Origin: an uncultured Curvibacter sp. | Lineage (GTDB): Bacteria > Pseudomonadota > Gammaproteobacteria > Burkholderiales > Burkholderiaceae_C | Length of the DNA stretch: 64,000 bases | Reading direction: 5' to 3' | Assembly: GCA_903828535.1 (NCBI GenBank) | Contig: CAIKMN010000010.1 | Span: 1 to 64,000 of the forward strand | Shown here: piece by piece, positions 44,654-55,645 of the stretch | Layout of the letters: every line of letters starts with the position of its first letter | How positions within the stretch are numbered: position 1 is the stretch's first letter | Program-made: the position numbers and the translations under genes | The notes under the pieces: model-generated | The model's input: the letters and a program-made list of their open reading frames with translations, nothing else | The model's database searches: none | Told to the model about the DNA's origin: nothing

Positions 44654-46756
44654 TTACTTGGCGCGTGCTGCCATGATGGCTTCAGCCACATTGCGCGGGG
44701 CTTCCGCGTAGTGCTTGAATTCCATCGTGTAAGTCGCACGGCCTTGGGACATCGAACGCAAGGTGGTCGAGTAACCGAACATCTCAGACAGTGGCACTTC
44801 AGCCTTGATGGCTTTACCGCCACCGGTCATGTCGTCCATGCCTTGAACCATGCCGCGACGTGAGGACAAGTCGCCCATCACGTTACCCGCATAGTCTTCA
44901 GGGGTTTCAACTTCGACAGCCATCATGGGCTCCAAGATGACGGGACCGGCCTTGCGGCAGCCGTCCTTGAAGCCGAAGATGGCGGCCATCTTGAAGGCGT
45001 TTTCGTTCGAGTCCACATCGTGGTAGGAGCCGAAAGTCAAAGTCACCTTCACGTCAACCACGGGATAGCCCGCCAGCACGCCTTGGTTCAAAGCTTCGAT
45101 CACACCCTTTTCAACCGCAGGGATGTATTCGCGAGGCACCACACCGCCCTTGATGGCGTCAACGAATTCAAAGCCCTTGCCGGCTTCGTTGGGTTCGACG
45201 GTCAACACGACGTGGCCATACTGGCCTTTACCGCCGGATTGACGCACAAACTTGCCTTCGACTTCGGTGACTTGCTTGCGAATGGTTTCGCGATAGGCCA
45301 CTTGGGGCTTGCCCACGTTGGCCTCCACACCGAACTCACGCTTCATGCGGTCAACAATAATTTCCAAGTGCAACTCGCCTTGACCGCCAATGATGGTCTG
45401 GCCCGATTCTTCGTCGGTCTGCACGCGGAAGGAGGGATCTTCAGCAGCCAAGCGGCTCAACGCCAAGCCCATTTTTTCTTGGTCGGCCTTGGTTTTGGGC
45501 TCGACCGCTTGGCGAATCACGGAGTCAGGGAACACCATGCGTTCCAAGGTGATCACCGCATTGGGATCGCACAAGGTTTCGCCCGTGGTGACGTCTTTCA
45601 AGCCCACGCAAGCAGCGATGTCGCCCGCGCGGATTTCATCCACTTCTTCACGGTTGTTGGCGTGCATTTGCACAATACGACCAATGCGCTCCTTCTTGCC
45701 GCGCACCGCGTTGTAAACCGTATCGCCCTTTTTCAACACGCCGGCATAGACGCGCACAAAGGTCAACTGGCCCACAAAGGGGTCGGTCATCAACTTGAAT
45801 GCCAAAGCAGCAAATTTTTCGTTGTCGTCGGCCTTGCGGGTAATTTCTTGCTCATCTTCGTCAAAGCCCTTGATGGCTTTCACGTCCAAAGGCGAAGGCA
45901 TGAGTTCAATCACGGCGTCCAACATGCGTTGCACACCCTTGTTCTTGAAGGCGGTGCCACACAACATGGGCTGGATTTCGCCAGCGATGGTGCGGGTGCG
46001 CAGACCGGCTGTAATTTCTTCTTCGGTCAAGTCGCCTTCTTCAAGGTACTTGTTCATCAACTCTTCAGAGGCTTCGGCAGCAGCTTCAACCATCTTTTCG
46101 CGCCATTCTTTGGCTTGCTCAACCAAGTCGGCCGGAATTTCTTCGAAGTTGAACTTCATACCTTGAGACGCTTCGTCCCAAATGATGGCCTTCATTTTGC
46201 GCAAATCGACCACGCCCGTGAAGTTTTCTTCAGCGCCGATGGGGATGACGATCGGCACGGGGTTGGCCTTCAAGCGCAGCTTCATTTGGTCCACGACCTT
46301 GAAGAAGTTGGCGCCGGTGCGGTCCATTTTGTTCACAAAGGCCAAACGGGGCACTTTGTACTTGTTGGCTTGACGCCACACGGTTTCAGACTGGGGCTGC
46401 ACGCCACCCACCGCGCAATAAACCATGCAGGCGCCGTCCAGCACGCGCATGGAACGCTCCACTTCAATCGTGAAGTCCACGTGGCCAGGGGTGTCAATGA
46501 TGTTGATGCGGTGTTCGGGGAAAGACGTGTCCATGCCCTTCCAGAAACAGGTGGTCGCAGCGGACGTGATGGTGATACCACGCTCTTGCTCTTGCTCCAT
46601 CCAGTCCATCGTGGCAGCGCCGTCGTGCACTTCACCAATTTTGTGGTTCACGCCGGTATAGAAAAGAATACGCTCAGTGGTGGTGGTTTTACCAGCGTCA
46701 ATGTGAGCCGAGATACCGATGTTGCGGTAGCGCTCAATGGGGGTAGTGCGGGCCAT
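44654..46756 (-). CDS. fusA: Elongation factor G
   Basis: 700 aa; [46 protein letters not shown]. Confidence 0.99.
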   Translation of the reverse strand: MARTTPIERYRNIGISAHIDAGKTTTTERILFYTGVNHKIGEVHDGAATMDWMEQEQERGITITSAATTCFWKGMDTSFPEHRINIIDTPGHVDFTIEVERSMRVLDGACMVYCAVGGVQPQSETVWRQANKYKVPRLAFVNKMDRTGANFFKVVDQMKLRLKANPVPIVIPIGAEENFTGVVDLRKMKAIIWDEASQGMKFNFEEIPADLVEQAKEWREKMVEAAAEASEELMNKYLEEGDLTEEEITAGLRTRTIAGEIQPMLCGTAFKNKGVQRMLDAVIELMPSPLDVKAIKGFDEDEQEITRKADDNEKFAALAFKLMTDPFVGQLTFVRVYAGVLKKGDTVYNAVRGKKERIGRIVQMHANNREEVDEIRAGDIAACVGLKDVTTGETLCDPNAVITLERMVFPDSVIRQAVEPKTKADQEKMGLALSRLAAEDPSFRVQTDEESGQTIIGGQGELHLEIIVDRMKREFGVEANVGKPQVAYRETIRKQVTEVEGKFVRQSGGKGQYGHVVLTVEPNEAGKGFEFVDAIKGGVVPREYIPAVEKGVIEALNQGVLAGYPVVDVKVTLTFGSYHDVDSNENAFKMAAIFGFKDGCRKAGPVILEPMMAVEVETPEDYAGNVMGDLSSRRGMVQGMDDMTGGGKAIKAEVPLSEMFGYSTTLRSMSQGRATYTMEFKHYAEAPRNVAEAIMAARAK

Positions 46757-46837
46757 TTAAATACTCCAAAAGTCGTCGGCAGCACGCTTTTGGCGAGCCA
46801 CCAGACGACAGGGTCTGATTGATGAGTTAAGAAGAAC

Positions 46838-47311
46838 TTAGAAACGGAAGTGGCTGAACGCCTTGTTGGCCTCGGCCATGCGGTGAACTTCGTCACGCTT
46901 TTTCATGGCACCGCCACGGCCTTCGGTGGCCTCGAGCAGCTCGTTGGCCAAGCGTTGCGCCATGGACTTTTCACCGCGCTTGCGAGCGGCTTCTTTGATC
47001 CAACGCATCGACAAAGCCAAGCGACGAACCGGACGGACTTCGACAGGCACTTGGTAGTTGGCACCGCCAACCCGGCGGCTCTTGACTTCGACCATGGGCT
47101 TGACGTTGTTGATCGCCACTTCAAAAGCTTCCATGGGGTTCTTGTCAGGGTGCTTTTTCTCGATCAGTTCCAAGGCACCATAAATGATGCGCTCAGCAAC
47201 CGCTTTTTTGCCGCCTTCCATGATCACATTCATGAATTTAGACAGCTCGACATTACCGAACTTTGGATCCGGCAGAATTTCACGTTTAGGGACTTCGCGA
47301 CGACGTGGCAT
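46838..47311 (-). CDS. rpsG: 30S ribosomal protein S7
   Basis: Start at [28 protein letters not shown]. Confidence 0.98.
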   Translation of the reverse strand: MPRRREVPKREILPDPKFGNVELSKFMNVIMEGGKKAVAERIIYGALELIEKKHPDKNPMEAFEVAINNVKPMVEVKSRRVGGANYQVPVEVRPVRRLALSMRWIKEAARKRGEKSMAQRLANELLEATEGRGGAMKKRDEVHRMAEANKAFSHFRF

Positions 47312-47520
47312 TTGTAAACCTCTTTGCTTCAGTTGGCACCATTTCAGGCACCGCGAGACACCATTCAGGCATCCCACTTACTCGACCCAGCGCTATTTGT
47401 TTAGTTGCAGCACCTTGAGGGTCACTTCGTCCAAAACAGCCAGCCAGGCCATTAGGACACCGATATTTTTCAAGCGCATGACGCACTTGAGGGCCTATTT
47501 GAGCCCTTAAGTTGGCCTGA

Positions 47521-47898
47521 TTAGGCCTTCTTTGGACGCTTAGCGCCGTACTTGGAGCGCGATTGCTTGCGGTCTTTCACGCCTTGCAAGTCGAGCGAAC
47601 CACGCACGATGTGGTACCGCACACCAGGCAAATCCTTGACACGACCGCCGCGAACCAGCACCACGCTGTGTTCTTGCAAGTTGTGGCCTTCACCGCCGAT
47701 GTAGGAAATGACCTCAAAACCGTTGGTCAGGCGCACTTTGGCAACCTTACGCAGAGCGGAGTTAGGCTTTTTAGGCGTCGTGGTGTACACACGGGTGCAC
47801 ACGCCACGGCGCTGTGGAGAGTTTTGCATCGCGGGGCTCTTCGATTTGATCGTTTCGACCTCACGCCCTTGACGCACGAGCTGATTGATGGTTGGCAT
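47521..47898 (-). CDS. rpsL: 30S ribosomal protein S12
   Basis: 125 aa; [25 protein letters not shown]. Confidence 0.99.
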   Translation of the reverse strand: MPTINQLVRQGREVETIKSKSPAMQNSPQRRGVCTRVYTTTPKKPNSALRKVAKVRLTNGFEVISYIGGEGHNLQEHSVVLVRGGRVKDLPGVRYHIVRGSLDLQGVKDRKQSRSKYGAKRPKKA

Positions 47899-47993
47899 AA
47901 CGTCCCTAAACGTTTTAAAAATGAGTCAACGGCCCCCTTGAGACTTCATGGGGAACCCCCTATCGAAACCTGTGAAATTCCGAAAAGCCTTCC

Positions 47994-48022
47994 AATATAC
48001 CAGATCACTGCCCGCTAAGCAA
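47994..48022 (-). promoter_or_regulatory. Sigma70-like promoter TTGCTT-N17-TATATT upstream of rpsL
   Basis: Minus strand: -35 TTGCTT (48022-48017), 17-nt spacer, -10 TATATT (47999-47994); roughly 90-nt leader to rpsL. Confidence 0.6.
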
Positions 48023-48048
48023 GCACCTTTGCCAGACCCGCCCAACCC

Positions 48049-49314
48049 TTACTTGATCCACAAACGCAGGGCATCCCAAGCGCGCCCCAAAAGGCCCGCC
48101 TGCTCGACGCTGGCCAGTGACACCAAAGGCAGCTCTAAATACGGTTGATCCGCCAAAGTCACTTTCAGTTGACCCACCGGCTGACCTTTGAAATAGGGCG
48201 CCACCAACGGATCGGGTCGGGACAAGGTGGCCCGCAACTGGGCGGCGCGCCCTGTTGGCACATCCACCACGATGGCATTCGGCTGGCCCAGCGGCAAAGA
48301 TTTGGCGTTGCCCTTCCAGACGTCAGGGGCCGTGACCGCGACCCCGGCTTCAAACAATTTCACCACTTCAAACGCGGTGTACCCCCAATTGAGGAGTTTT
48401 TGGCTTTCGGTCGCACGGGCATTGTCACTGGCCGCGCCAATCACCACCGACAACAACCTTCGAGGCCCCACCCCGGGGGCCTCCCGCTTGGCAGTGGCAA
48501 TCAAGGAATACCCCCCGGTGTCGCTGTGACCTGTTTTGAGACCGTCCACCGTCGGATCTCTGAGCAACAAGGCATTGGTGTTGTTGCTGGCGGGGGCACC
48601 TGAAGTGCGGTATTGGTATTGGTATGGGTATTGGTATTGTTTCTGTGAAAAATAGGCCATGGACGTCGGAAAGTCCGCCATCAACCGGGTGGCCAGAATG
48701 CTCAAGTCCCGTGCCGTCGTCAATTGGCCGGGTTCACTGGCGCCTTCTGGATTTTTGAAGTGGGTGTTTTTCATGCCCAAAACTTGGGCTTGTTGATTCA
48801 TCATCTCGACGAAGTGGGCTGCATTGCCCCCAACCGCTTCGGCCAAGGCGAGGCTGGCCTCATTTGACGACAAAACAGCCAAGGCTTTGAGCAAGTCTTC
48901 CACAGGCACGCGGGCCTTCGGGTCAAGAAACAAACGGGCACCCGGCATGTGCACGGCTTGTTGACTGATTGCCACCGAGTCATGCAGGTCAATTTTTTTG
49001 GACTTGAGGGCGTCGAAAACCAAATACGCGGTCATCAGCTTGGTCAATGAGGCCGGCTCAACAGGGGCCTCCACGTCTTGTGCTGCCAACATTTGATTTG
49101 CCGTCACATCGATCAACAAATAAGACTTGGCGGCCAGCGCTGGCGGCGTCGGCAGGGTGATTTTTGAAGCCGTTAAAGCAGGCGCCGGGGCGGACCAAGC
49201 GTGAGAGGCGGGACCTGCAAAAAACGCGGCGAAAGTACACAAAGCGGCAAAGGCGTCAAAAGCGACTGCCCCGACCTGCGTTTTTGCACCCTCCCATTGC
49301 AGATAAAAACGCAT
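48049..49314 (-). CDS. dacA: D-alanyl-D-alanine carboxypeptidase (PBP5/6 family)
   Basis: SXXK motif (EPASLTKLMTAY), SSNEAS (SXN), KTGHSDTGGYSL; start at MRFYLQWEGAKTQ proposed before the signal peptide. Confidence 0.92.
   Translation of the reverse strand: MRFYLQWEGAKTQVGAVAFDAFAALCTFAAFFAGPASHAWSAPAPALTASKITLPTPPALAAKSYLLIDVTANQMLAAQDVEAPVEPASLTKLMTAYLVFDALKSKKIDLHDSVAISQQAVHMPGARLFLDPKARVPVEDLLKALAVLSSNEASLALAEAVGGNAAHFVEMMNQQAQVLGMKNTHFKNPEGASEPGQLTTARDLSILATRLMADFPTSMAYFSQKQYQYPYQYQYRTSGAPASNNTNALLLRDPTVDGLKTGHSDTGGYSLIATAKREAPGVGPRRLLSVVIGAASDNARATESQKLLNWGYTAFEVVKLFEAGVAVTAPDVWKGNAKSLPLGQPNAIVVDVPTGRAAQLRATLSRPDPLVAPYFKGQPVGQLKVTLADQPYLELPLVSLASVEQAGLLGRAWDALRLWIK
48609..48638. repeat. 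6-bp tandem repeat (ggtatt/ggtatg)x5 inside dacA, encoding QYQYPYQYQY
   Basis: Direct reading of five contiguous 6-mers. Confidence 0.95.
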
Positions 49315-49324
49315 CTTTGAATCC

Positions 49325-50014
49325 TCAACCAGGGGCCAACTCAGACTGGCCAAGGTGGGCCAAAACCAATCGTTTGAGCAAGGGCAGTTGACCATGGAAA
49401 AAATGTTCAACACCCGGCACCACCATCACCGGCAAAGCCTGGGGTCTCGCCCAATCCAGCACGCTGCTCAGCGGCACAGTGTCGTCTTGTTCACCGTGAA
49501 TGACCAAAGTTTCTGGATGTAGTTCTTGGGGAATGGGCGCCACTTCAAAACGCGAAGCGGCGGTGCCGACCAAGATCAGTTTGCGAATTGGCCGTACAGA
49601 CTGAGCCGCACCAAGGGGCTGTTCAGCGCCCACTGGGTTGCGCCCTTGCTGCGCCACATGACTGGCCACGAAAGCACCAAACGAAAAACCAGCGATGGCC
49701 AACGGGGTTTGAACATCGGGCACCTGGTCTTGCAACACCGCCCAAAAATCGGCCACTTCGCCTCGGCCCTCGTCCCAAACCCCTTCACTGCGACCGACGC
49801 CCCGAAAGTTAAAGCGCACCGCGTCCCAGCCAGCCTGCAAAAAAGCCCGCGCCAAGGTTTGCACCACTTTGTTGTCCATCGTGCCCCCAAACAGCGGATG
49901 CGGGTGGGCAATCAGCGCCACGCCTCGACTTTGCACAGAGGGCGCCGAATCACGCAAACACGCCAGCACCCCCGCCGGTCCTGCAACGGTGAACTTTTGG
50001 GTTTGGGCATTCAT
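49325..50014 (-). CDS. Alpha/beta hydrolase (dienelactone hydrolase-like)
   Basis: 229 aa; LIAHPHPLFGGTMDNKVVQTLARAF, GFSFGAFVA, IHGEQDDTVPL. Confidence 0.9.
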   Translation of the reverse strand: MNAQTQKFTVAGPAGVLACLRDSAPSVQSRGVALIAHPHPLFGGTMDNKVVQTLARAFLQAGWDAVRFNFRGVGRSEGVWDEGRGEVADFWAVLQDQVPDVQTPLAIAGFSFGAFVASHVAQQGRNPVGAEQPLGAAQSVRPIRKLILVGTAASRFEVAPIPQELHPETLVIHGEQDDTVPLSSVLDWARPQALPVMVVPGVEHFFHGQLPLLKRLVLAHLGQSELAPG

Positions 50015-50106
50015 TGAATCGCTCCAAATGGCGGGGGCGTCGTCCGATCGCCGATGGGCCCGAACTGCCTTAATTTGGCCATGACGTGGGTCCTTACTTT
50101 GACCAC

Positions 50107-50421
50107 TTAATCTGGCAAGCGAAGACGCTCGACCACCTGGCCGTTTTTCAGGTGGCGCTCGACGATTTCATCGATGTCCTGGTGGTCGACAAAGCGGTAC
50201 CAAGTGCCCTCGGGGTAGACCACGGCCACCGGACCCGCTTCGCAGCGGTCAAGGCAACCGGCTTTGTTGACCCGAACCTGGCCCGGGCCAGCCAAACCCA
50301 GCGCCTTGACCTGCGCTTTGCAGTGGTCAAAAGCCGCTTGGGCGTTGTGTTGGGCACAGCAATCATCACCGTTGCTGCGCTGGTTTAAACAGAAAAAGAC
50401 GTGGCGCTTGAAATAGCTCAT
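50107..50421 (-). CDS. (2Fe-2S) thioredoxin-like ferredoxin
   Basis: 104 aa; HVFFCLNQRSNGDDCC...VNKAGCLDRCEAGPVAVVYPEGTWY. Confidence 0.92.
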   Translation of the reverse strand: MSYFKRHVFFCLNQRSNGDDCCAQHNAQAAFDHCKAQVKALGLAGPGQVRVNKAGCLDRCEAGPVAVVYPEGTWYRFVDHQDIDEIVERHLKNGQVVERLRLPD

Positions 50422-50443
50422 GAAACGATTCTAAGGGGGCCAC

Positions 50444-51556
50444 TCAATTTCGTTTTGAAACCCGAATGGCCAAATAAAACAAGGTGACAAAGGGCCATAT
50501 CCAGCCAATCCATTCGGCCAAACCATTGAATCGAATAAAGCGCCCTTGCTCCCACGTTTGCAGGTTGTGCGCCAAATAGGCACTGGTGGGGGCCGGGTTG
50601 AGCAAGGTCAAATTAACGGCCAGCGCCAACAAGGCCAGCACCGCACAAGCCCTGGGTGGCAGCAGCCAAGCCAGCACCCCAACGCCAACCGCCAAGCCAA
50701 ACCCCCAAGCCACTGGGGCATGCCACCAACCCCAAGCCCGAGCGGGGCCAAAACTCAAGGCTTGCGACAACGCGGTCACAGCCAAGCCAGCCAACAAAAC
50801 CAAGGCCAAACCCAAAGGACGACGCACTTGGTTTCGCATCACGGCATAAAGGAGCAAAACAGGGGCCAGGGCCCCGAGCGCCACACACAGCACCTCGGTC
50901 AAAGGCGCCAACGCGGAGCGCTCAGCGGCCGACGTTGGCAACCAGGCCATGAGTTCAGCGGGCAAGCCCCAACCACTTAAGGCCTCAGAGGCGCGGGCCA
51001 CTACTTGACCCAAGCCCAAAGGCACTTCCAGCGGAAACAACAAGCCCAGGGGCCAAATGGCCAGAAGCACCAAGGCGCCGCGGGTGTCTTCCACAAACCA
51101 CTGATGGCGAAATTGACGCCAACGCTCCAAGCCGCCCAGGTTGTTAAGCAGCCACACCCCACCAGCGCCCAGAACCGCTCCGGCGGTGTTGAGACACCAA
51201 TCCAACTGCGACGGAACCCGAACCGGCAAAAAGCTTTGGGTTGCTTCCATCGTCAAAGACAAACAGGCGGCCAAAACCACGGCACTGAGCACTGGCCAGC
51301 GAAACCCTTGTCGCAAGCCCCCCACCGCCAGCAAAAACCCCAAAGGCGCATACCCCAAGACGTTGGAAATGACATCAAACCACGTCCAGTAACGTGGCCA
51401 GGGGGCCGTCAAAAATGCCAGGGGAGATAAGCCCTGCTCGCGCCAACCGGAAAAAGGATGCAGGCTGGCGTAAACAATCAGCACCGTGTAAACCAAGGCC
51501 AAAGGCCATGCCGACGTTTTGGTGGTGTTCAAAATGGCTTGACCACCACCAAGCAA
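50444..51556 (-). CDS. VanZ-like family membrane protein
   Basis: 370 aa, multi-TM; LIVYASLHPFSGWRE and DVISNVLGYAPLGFLLA...LPVRVPSQLDWCLNTAGAVLGA. Confidence 0.85.
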   Translation of the reverse strand: MLGGGQAILNTTKTSAWPLALVYTVLIVYASLHPFSGWREQGLSPLAFLTAPWPRYWTWFDVISNVLGYAPLGFLLAVGGLRQGFRWPVLSAVVLAACLSLTMEATQSFLPVRVPSQLDWCLNTAGAVLGAGGVWLLNNLGGLERWRQFRHQWFVEDTRGALVLLAIWPLGLLFPLEVPLGLGQVVARASEALSGWGLPAELMAWLPTSAAERSALAPLTEVLCVALGALAPVLLLYAVMRNQVRRPLGLALVLLAGLAVTALSQALSFGPARAWGWWHAPVAWGFGLAVGVGVLAWLLPPRACAVLALLALAVNLTLLNPAPTSAYLAHNLQTWEQGRFIRFNGLAEWIGWIWPFVTLFYLAIRVSKRN

Positions 51557-51972
51557 ACAATCGCCAACAACAACAGGACAGGCGCTTCATTGAACCAGCG
51601 GTACCAAACGTGGCTGCGCTGCGGTGCATGGGGTTCATGGGATTCAAAGCGCTTCAAAATTTTGCCGCAGGCATGGTGATACCCCAAGACCAAGAGCACC
51701 AACAACAGCTTGACGTGCATCCAACCATTGCCCGGCCCAGGGCCAAAACCAATGCCATAAACCAGCCACAACGTCAGGCCCAGCGCCAGCGCCGGTAGGG
51801 CCAAAAGGGTGGTGAAGCGGAATAATTTTCGCGCCATCAAGAGCAACCGGTCGCGCTCGGCTACAGAACCCGGCTCGACCATGGCGAGGTTGACAAAAAT
51901 TCGTGGCAAGTAGAACAATCCAGCAAACCAACTGGCCACGAAGACAATGTGCAAAGCTTTGATCCACAACAT
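51529..51972 (-). CDS. hemJ: HemJ-like protoporphyrinogen oxidase (UPF0093/CopD-like)
   Basis: Start at MLWIKALHIVFVASWFAGLFYLPRIFVNLAM; conserved His and TM pattern; divergently adjacent to hemB. Confidence 0.85.
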   Translation of the reverse strand: MLWIKALHIVFVASWFAGLFYLPRIFVNLAMVEPGSVAERDRLLLMARKLFRFTTLLALPALALGLTLWLVYGIGFGPGPGNGWMHVKLLLVLLVLGYHHACGKILKRFESHEPHAPQRSHVWYRWFNEAPVLLLLAIVCLVVVKPF

Positions 51973-51978
51973 GGCTAA

Positions 51979-53022
<1,044 letters not shown>

Positions 53023-53038
53023 GGCCTGGGCTTGTGTT

Positions 53039-53782
53039 TTAAGCCGCGAGTTTTTCTTCGAAAAACGCCAGCGTTCTGGCCAAGGCGGGCTTGGCAGCGG
53101 CCTCGTTGCCGGCGGCACGGTGGTTGCAATTGAAGCCGTGGTCGGCCGCATAAGTGAAGACCTGCACTTGGGGTTGCGCCTTCGTAAATTCAGCCACCGA
53201 GGGCATGGAAATGTAGTGGTCCTGCTCAGCGAAGTGGCTCATGACGGGCACTTGGGCTTGGCGGGCGGCCTCTTCGGGGCTGGTCATGCCCCCACCGTAA
53301 TACGTCACAGCGGCGCTGAGGCCCTTGACCAAGGCCGCGGCGCGCCAAGCCAAAACGCCGCCCCAGCAATAGCCCACGATGCCGACTTTGAGGGGGCCTG
53401 AATCCGCAGAGCCGAGGTGGGCGTAGTCCACAGCGGCTTGAATGTCGACCATCACGCCGGGGGCAGGCAGTTCGTCCACCGCTTGTTTGTAGCCAAAACC
53501 TTCTTGCATGTCCTCGGCCGTGTAGCCGAGATTCACATCGGCTTTGACGCGTGAAAACGTGGCGGGCGCTACCGCCAAAAAACCAGCCCGGGCGAAGCCA
53601 TCGGCCACTTCTCGGATGTGGGTGTTGACGCCAAAAATCTCTTGCAAAACCACCACCGCCCCTTGCGGGTGGTGGGCCCATTCACCTTGTGGTGAGGCCA
53701 CATAAGCCTTGAAGACGTGGCCATCGGCGGCGGTCAGTTCGACAAAATGGCCTGAGAAATTTGACTGTTTTGACTGTTGCAT
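53039..53782 (-). CDS. Dienelactone hydrolase family protein
   Basis: 247 aa; GVVVLQEIFGVN-like motif, VGIVGYCWGGVLAWRAAA. Confidence 0.93.
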   Translation of the reverse strand: MQQSKQSNFSGHFVELTAADGHVFKAYVASPQGEWAHHPQGAVVVLQEIFGVNTHIREVADGFARAGFLAVAPATFSRVKADVNLGYTAEDMQEGFGYKQAVDELPAPGVMVDIQAAVDYAHLGSADSGPLKVGIVGYCWGGVLAWRAAALVKGLSAAVTYYGGGMTSPEEAARQAQVPVMSHFAEQDHYISMPSVAEFTKAQPQVQVFTYAADHGFNCNHRAAGNEAAAKPALARTLAFFEEKLAA

Positions 53783-53890
53783 TGGAGACTCCGTTCATTG
53801 GAAAAAAGGGGTTTGACTTTGGTCTAAAAGCGCCTCAGCGTGCTTTAATTTGGCCCAATTATGTTTCGATATTGTTAACAAAGGGCCGAC

Positions 53891-54640
53891 ATGAGCGAAC
53901 AAGTTGTCTTGATCACAGGGGCCAGTCGAGGCATTGGCGCGGCGACCGCTTTGTTGGCCGCCCAAGCTGGTTATGCGGTGGCCGTCAATTACGCCAGCAA
54001 CTCGCTGGCGGCCGACGAAGTGGTGCGCCAAATTCGGGCGCTGGGTGGGCGCGCCATCGCCGTCCAAGCCGACGTCGCCGTCGAGGATCAAGTGGTCGCG
54101 ATGTTCGAACACATCGATGCCAAGTTGGGGCGGCTCACCGCCTTGGTGAACAACGCAGGTGTCGTCGATTTTCCAGCCCGGGTGGAAGCCATGACGGTGG
54201 CCCGTTGGCAACGCATGTTCAACATCAACGTCCTGGGCACCTTCATTTGCTCACGAGAAGCGGTTCGCCGCATGAGCACCGAGCACGGCGGCTCGGGCGG
54301 CGCGATTGTCAACGTGTCGAGTGCCGCTTCGCGTTTGGGCTCACCCGGTCAGTATGTGGACTACGCCGCCGCCAAAGGTGCGGTGGACGCCTTCACCTTG
54401 GGCTTGGCAAAAGAAGTCGCGGCCGTGGGCATTCGCGTCAATGCGGTGCGCCCCGGTTTGATCGACACCGAAATCCATGCCTCAGGCGGCCAACCCAACC
54501 GAGCCCATGAGTTGGCGCACTTGGTGCCGATGAAGCGCCCGGGCACCGCTGAAGAAGTGGCGCAAACCATTCTTTGGCTGCTGTCAGACGCAGCCAGTTA
54601 CACCACCATGTCTTTGTTGGATGTCTCCGGCGGCCGTTGA
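53891..54640 (+). CDS. Short-chain dehydrogenase/reductase
   Basis: 249 aa; ITGASRGIGAATALLAA, NNAGV, YVDYAAAKGAVDAF. Confidence 0.95.
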   Translation: MSEQVVLITGASRGIGAATALLAAQAGYAVAVNYASNSLAADEVVRQIRALGGRAIAVQADVAVEDQVVAMFEHIDAKLGRLTALVNNAGVVDFPARVEAMTVARWQRMFNINVLGTFICSREAVRRMSTEHGGSGGAIVNVSSAASRLGSPGQYVDYAAAKGAVDAFTLGLAKEVAAVGIRVNAVRPGLIDTEIHASGGQPNRAHELAHLVPMKRPGTAEEVAQTILWLLSDAASYTTMSLLDVSGGR

Positions 54641-55164
54641 TGCTTATGAACACCCCATCCCACTCAACTTCCTCGGCCAAAACCACCTTGTATTACTGGG
54701 AGGACATGGCCGTCGGCGATGTCCGCGATCTCGGCAGCATCACCCCCACCCGGGCCGAAACCATTGCCTTTGCGGAGCAGTTCGACCCACAGCCCTTTCA
54801 CTTAGACGACGAAGCGGCCAAGGCCTCGGTTTTTGGGGCGTTGAGCGCCAGTGGTTGGCACACTTGCTCGATGGCCATGCGCTTGATGGTGACGAATTTT
54901 TTACAACAATCCAGCAGCTTGGGATCGCCTGGCCTGGAAGGCATCAAATGGCTAAAGCCCGTCTTCCCAGGAGACACGCTTCGCCTCACCAGCACCGTGC
55001 TGGAAAAACGCCCCATGCGCTCACGCCCAGCGGTTGGCTTGGTTCGCACCCAATGGTCGATGTTCAACCAACACGGCGATCAAGTCCTTCACATGGAAGG
55101 CTGGGGCATGTTTGGCAGGCGTCAGCCGCAGCCACCCACCGACACATCGGCCTCGGCAAGTTGA
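54640..55164 (+). CDS. MaoC-like dehydratase
   Basis: Start at MLMNTPSHS or the ATG at 54646; YYWEDMAVGDVRDLGSITPTRAETIAFAEQFDPQPFHLDDEAAKAS hot-dog fold motif. Confidence 0.92.
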   Translation: MLMNTPSHSTSSAKTTLYYWEDMAVGDVRDLGSITPTRAETIAFAEQFDPQPFHLDDEAAKASVFGALSASGWHTCSMAMRLMVTNFLQQSSSLGSPGLEGIKWLKPVFPGDTLRLTSTVLEKRPMRSRPAVGLVRTQWSMFNQHGDQVLHMEGWGMFGRRQPQPPTDTSASAS

Positions 55165-55586
55165 GTAAAGGCCCCTGTAACGGGGTCAAATTCAACCGCG
55201 CGCAAGTGCTCCGCCAAGCCGGCGTCCATGCCCTGGGCATGGGTATTGAACCAAATGCCCAACTCGTGGTTCATTTGACGAACCATGGCCAAATTGCCCG
55301 CCGCACCGCGCTTGGCGACTTCACGCATGATTTGCAAAATCTGGCTGTGTTCCCGTGAATGACAGGAGCCAGGACCAAACTGGGTCTGCTCCATCCAACG
55401 GTCTTCGCGGTCAAAGTGCGCCTGGGTGTGGGCGATCACGCTGTCCCAAAGGGGCAACAAGGCCTCGTCAGCCACCTCGGTCACCTGCGCCAACAGGTCG
55501 ACAAATTCACGGTGCGTGTCGTCCATGAAGTTCAAGTCCAACACCAAGTCGTTGTTCCATTGAAGCGATGGGTAGGTCTGCGTCAT
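55122..55586 (-). CDS. Bacteriohemerythrin
   Basis: Start at MTQTYPSLQWNNDLVLDLNFMDDTHREFVDLL; AHTQAHFDREDRWME; SCHSREHSQIL. Confidence 0.93.
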   Translation of the reverse strand: MTQTYPSLQWNNDLVLDLNFMDDTHREFVDLLAQVTEVADEALLPLWDSVIAHTQAHFDREDRWMEQTQFGPGSCHSREHSQILQIMREVAKRGAAGNLAMVRQMNHELGIWFNTHAQGMDAGLAEHLRAVEFDPVTGAFTQLAEADVSVGGCG

Positions 55587-55645
55587 CAAAATTCTCCGCC
55601 AATTTGCGACAGTCAAAAATCAGTCGTCAAGCTTACACTGTTGCC

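Noticed and set aside
45020-46822. 600-aa plus-strand ORF antisense to fusA
   Set aside because: Lies fully opposite the highly conserved fusA; composition (His/Val/Gly rich) is what a codon-biased gene's antisense frame gives; no recognisable domain.
47286-47486. 66-aa minus-strand ORF filling the rpsL-rpsG spacer
   Set aside because: Overlaps the rpsG start out of frame, has no recognisable motif, and the spacer is better explained as regulatory RNA.
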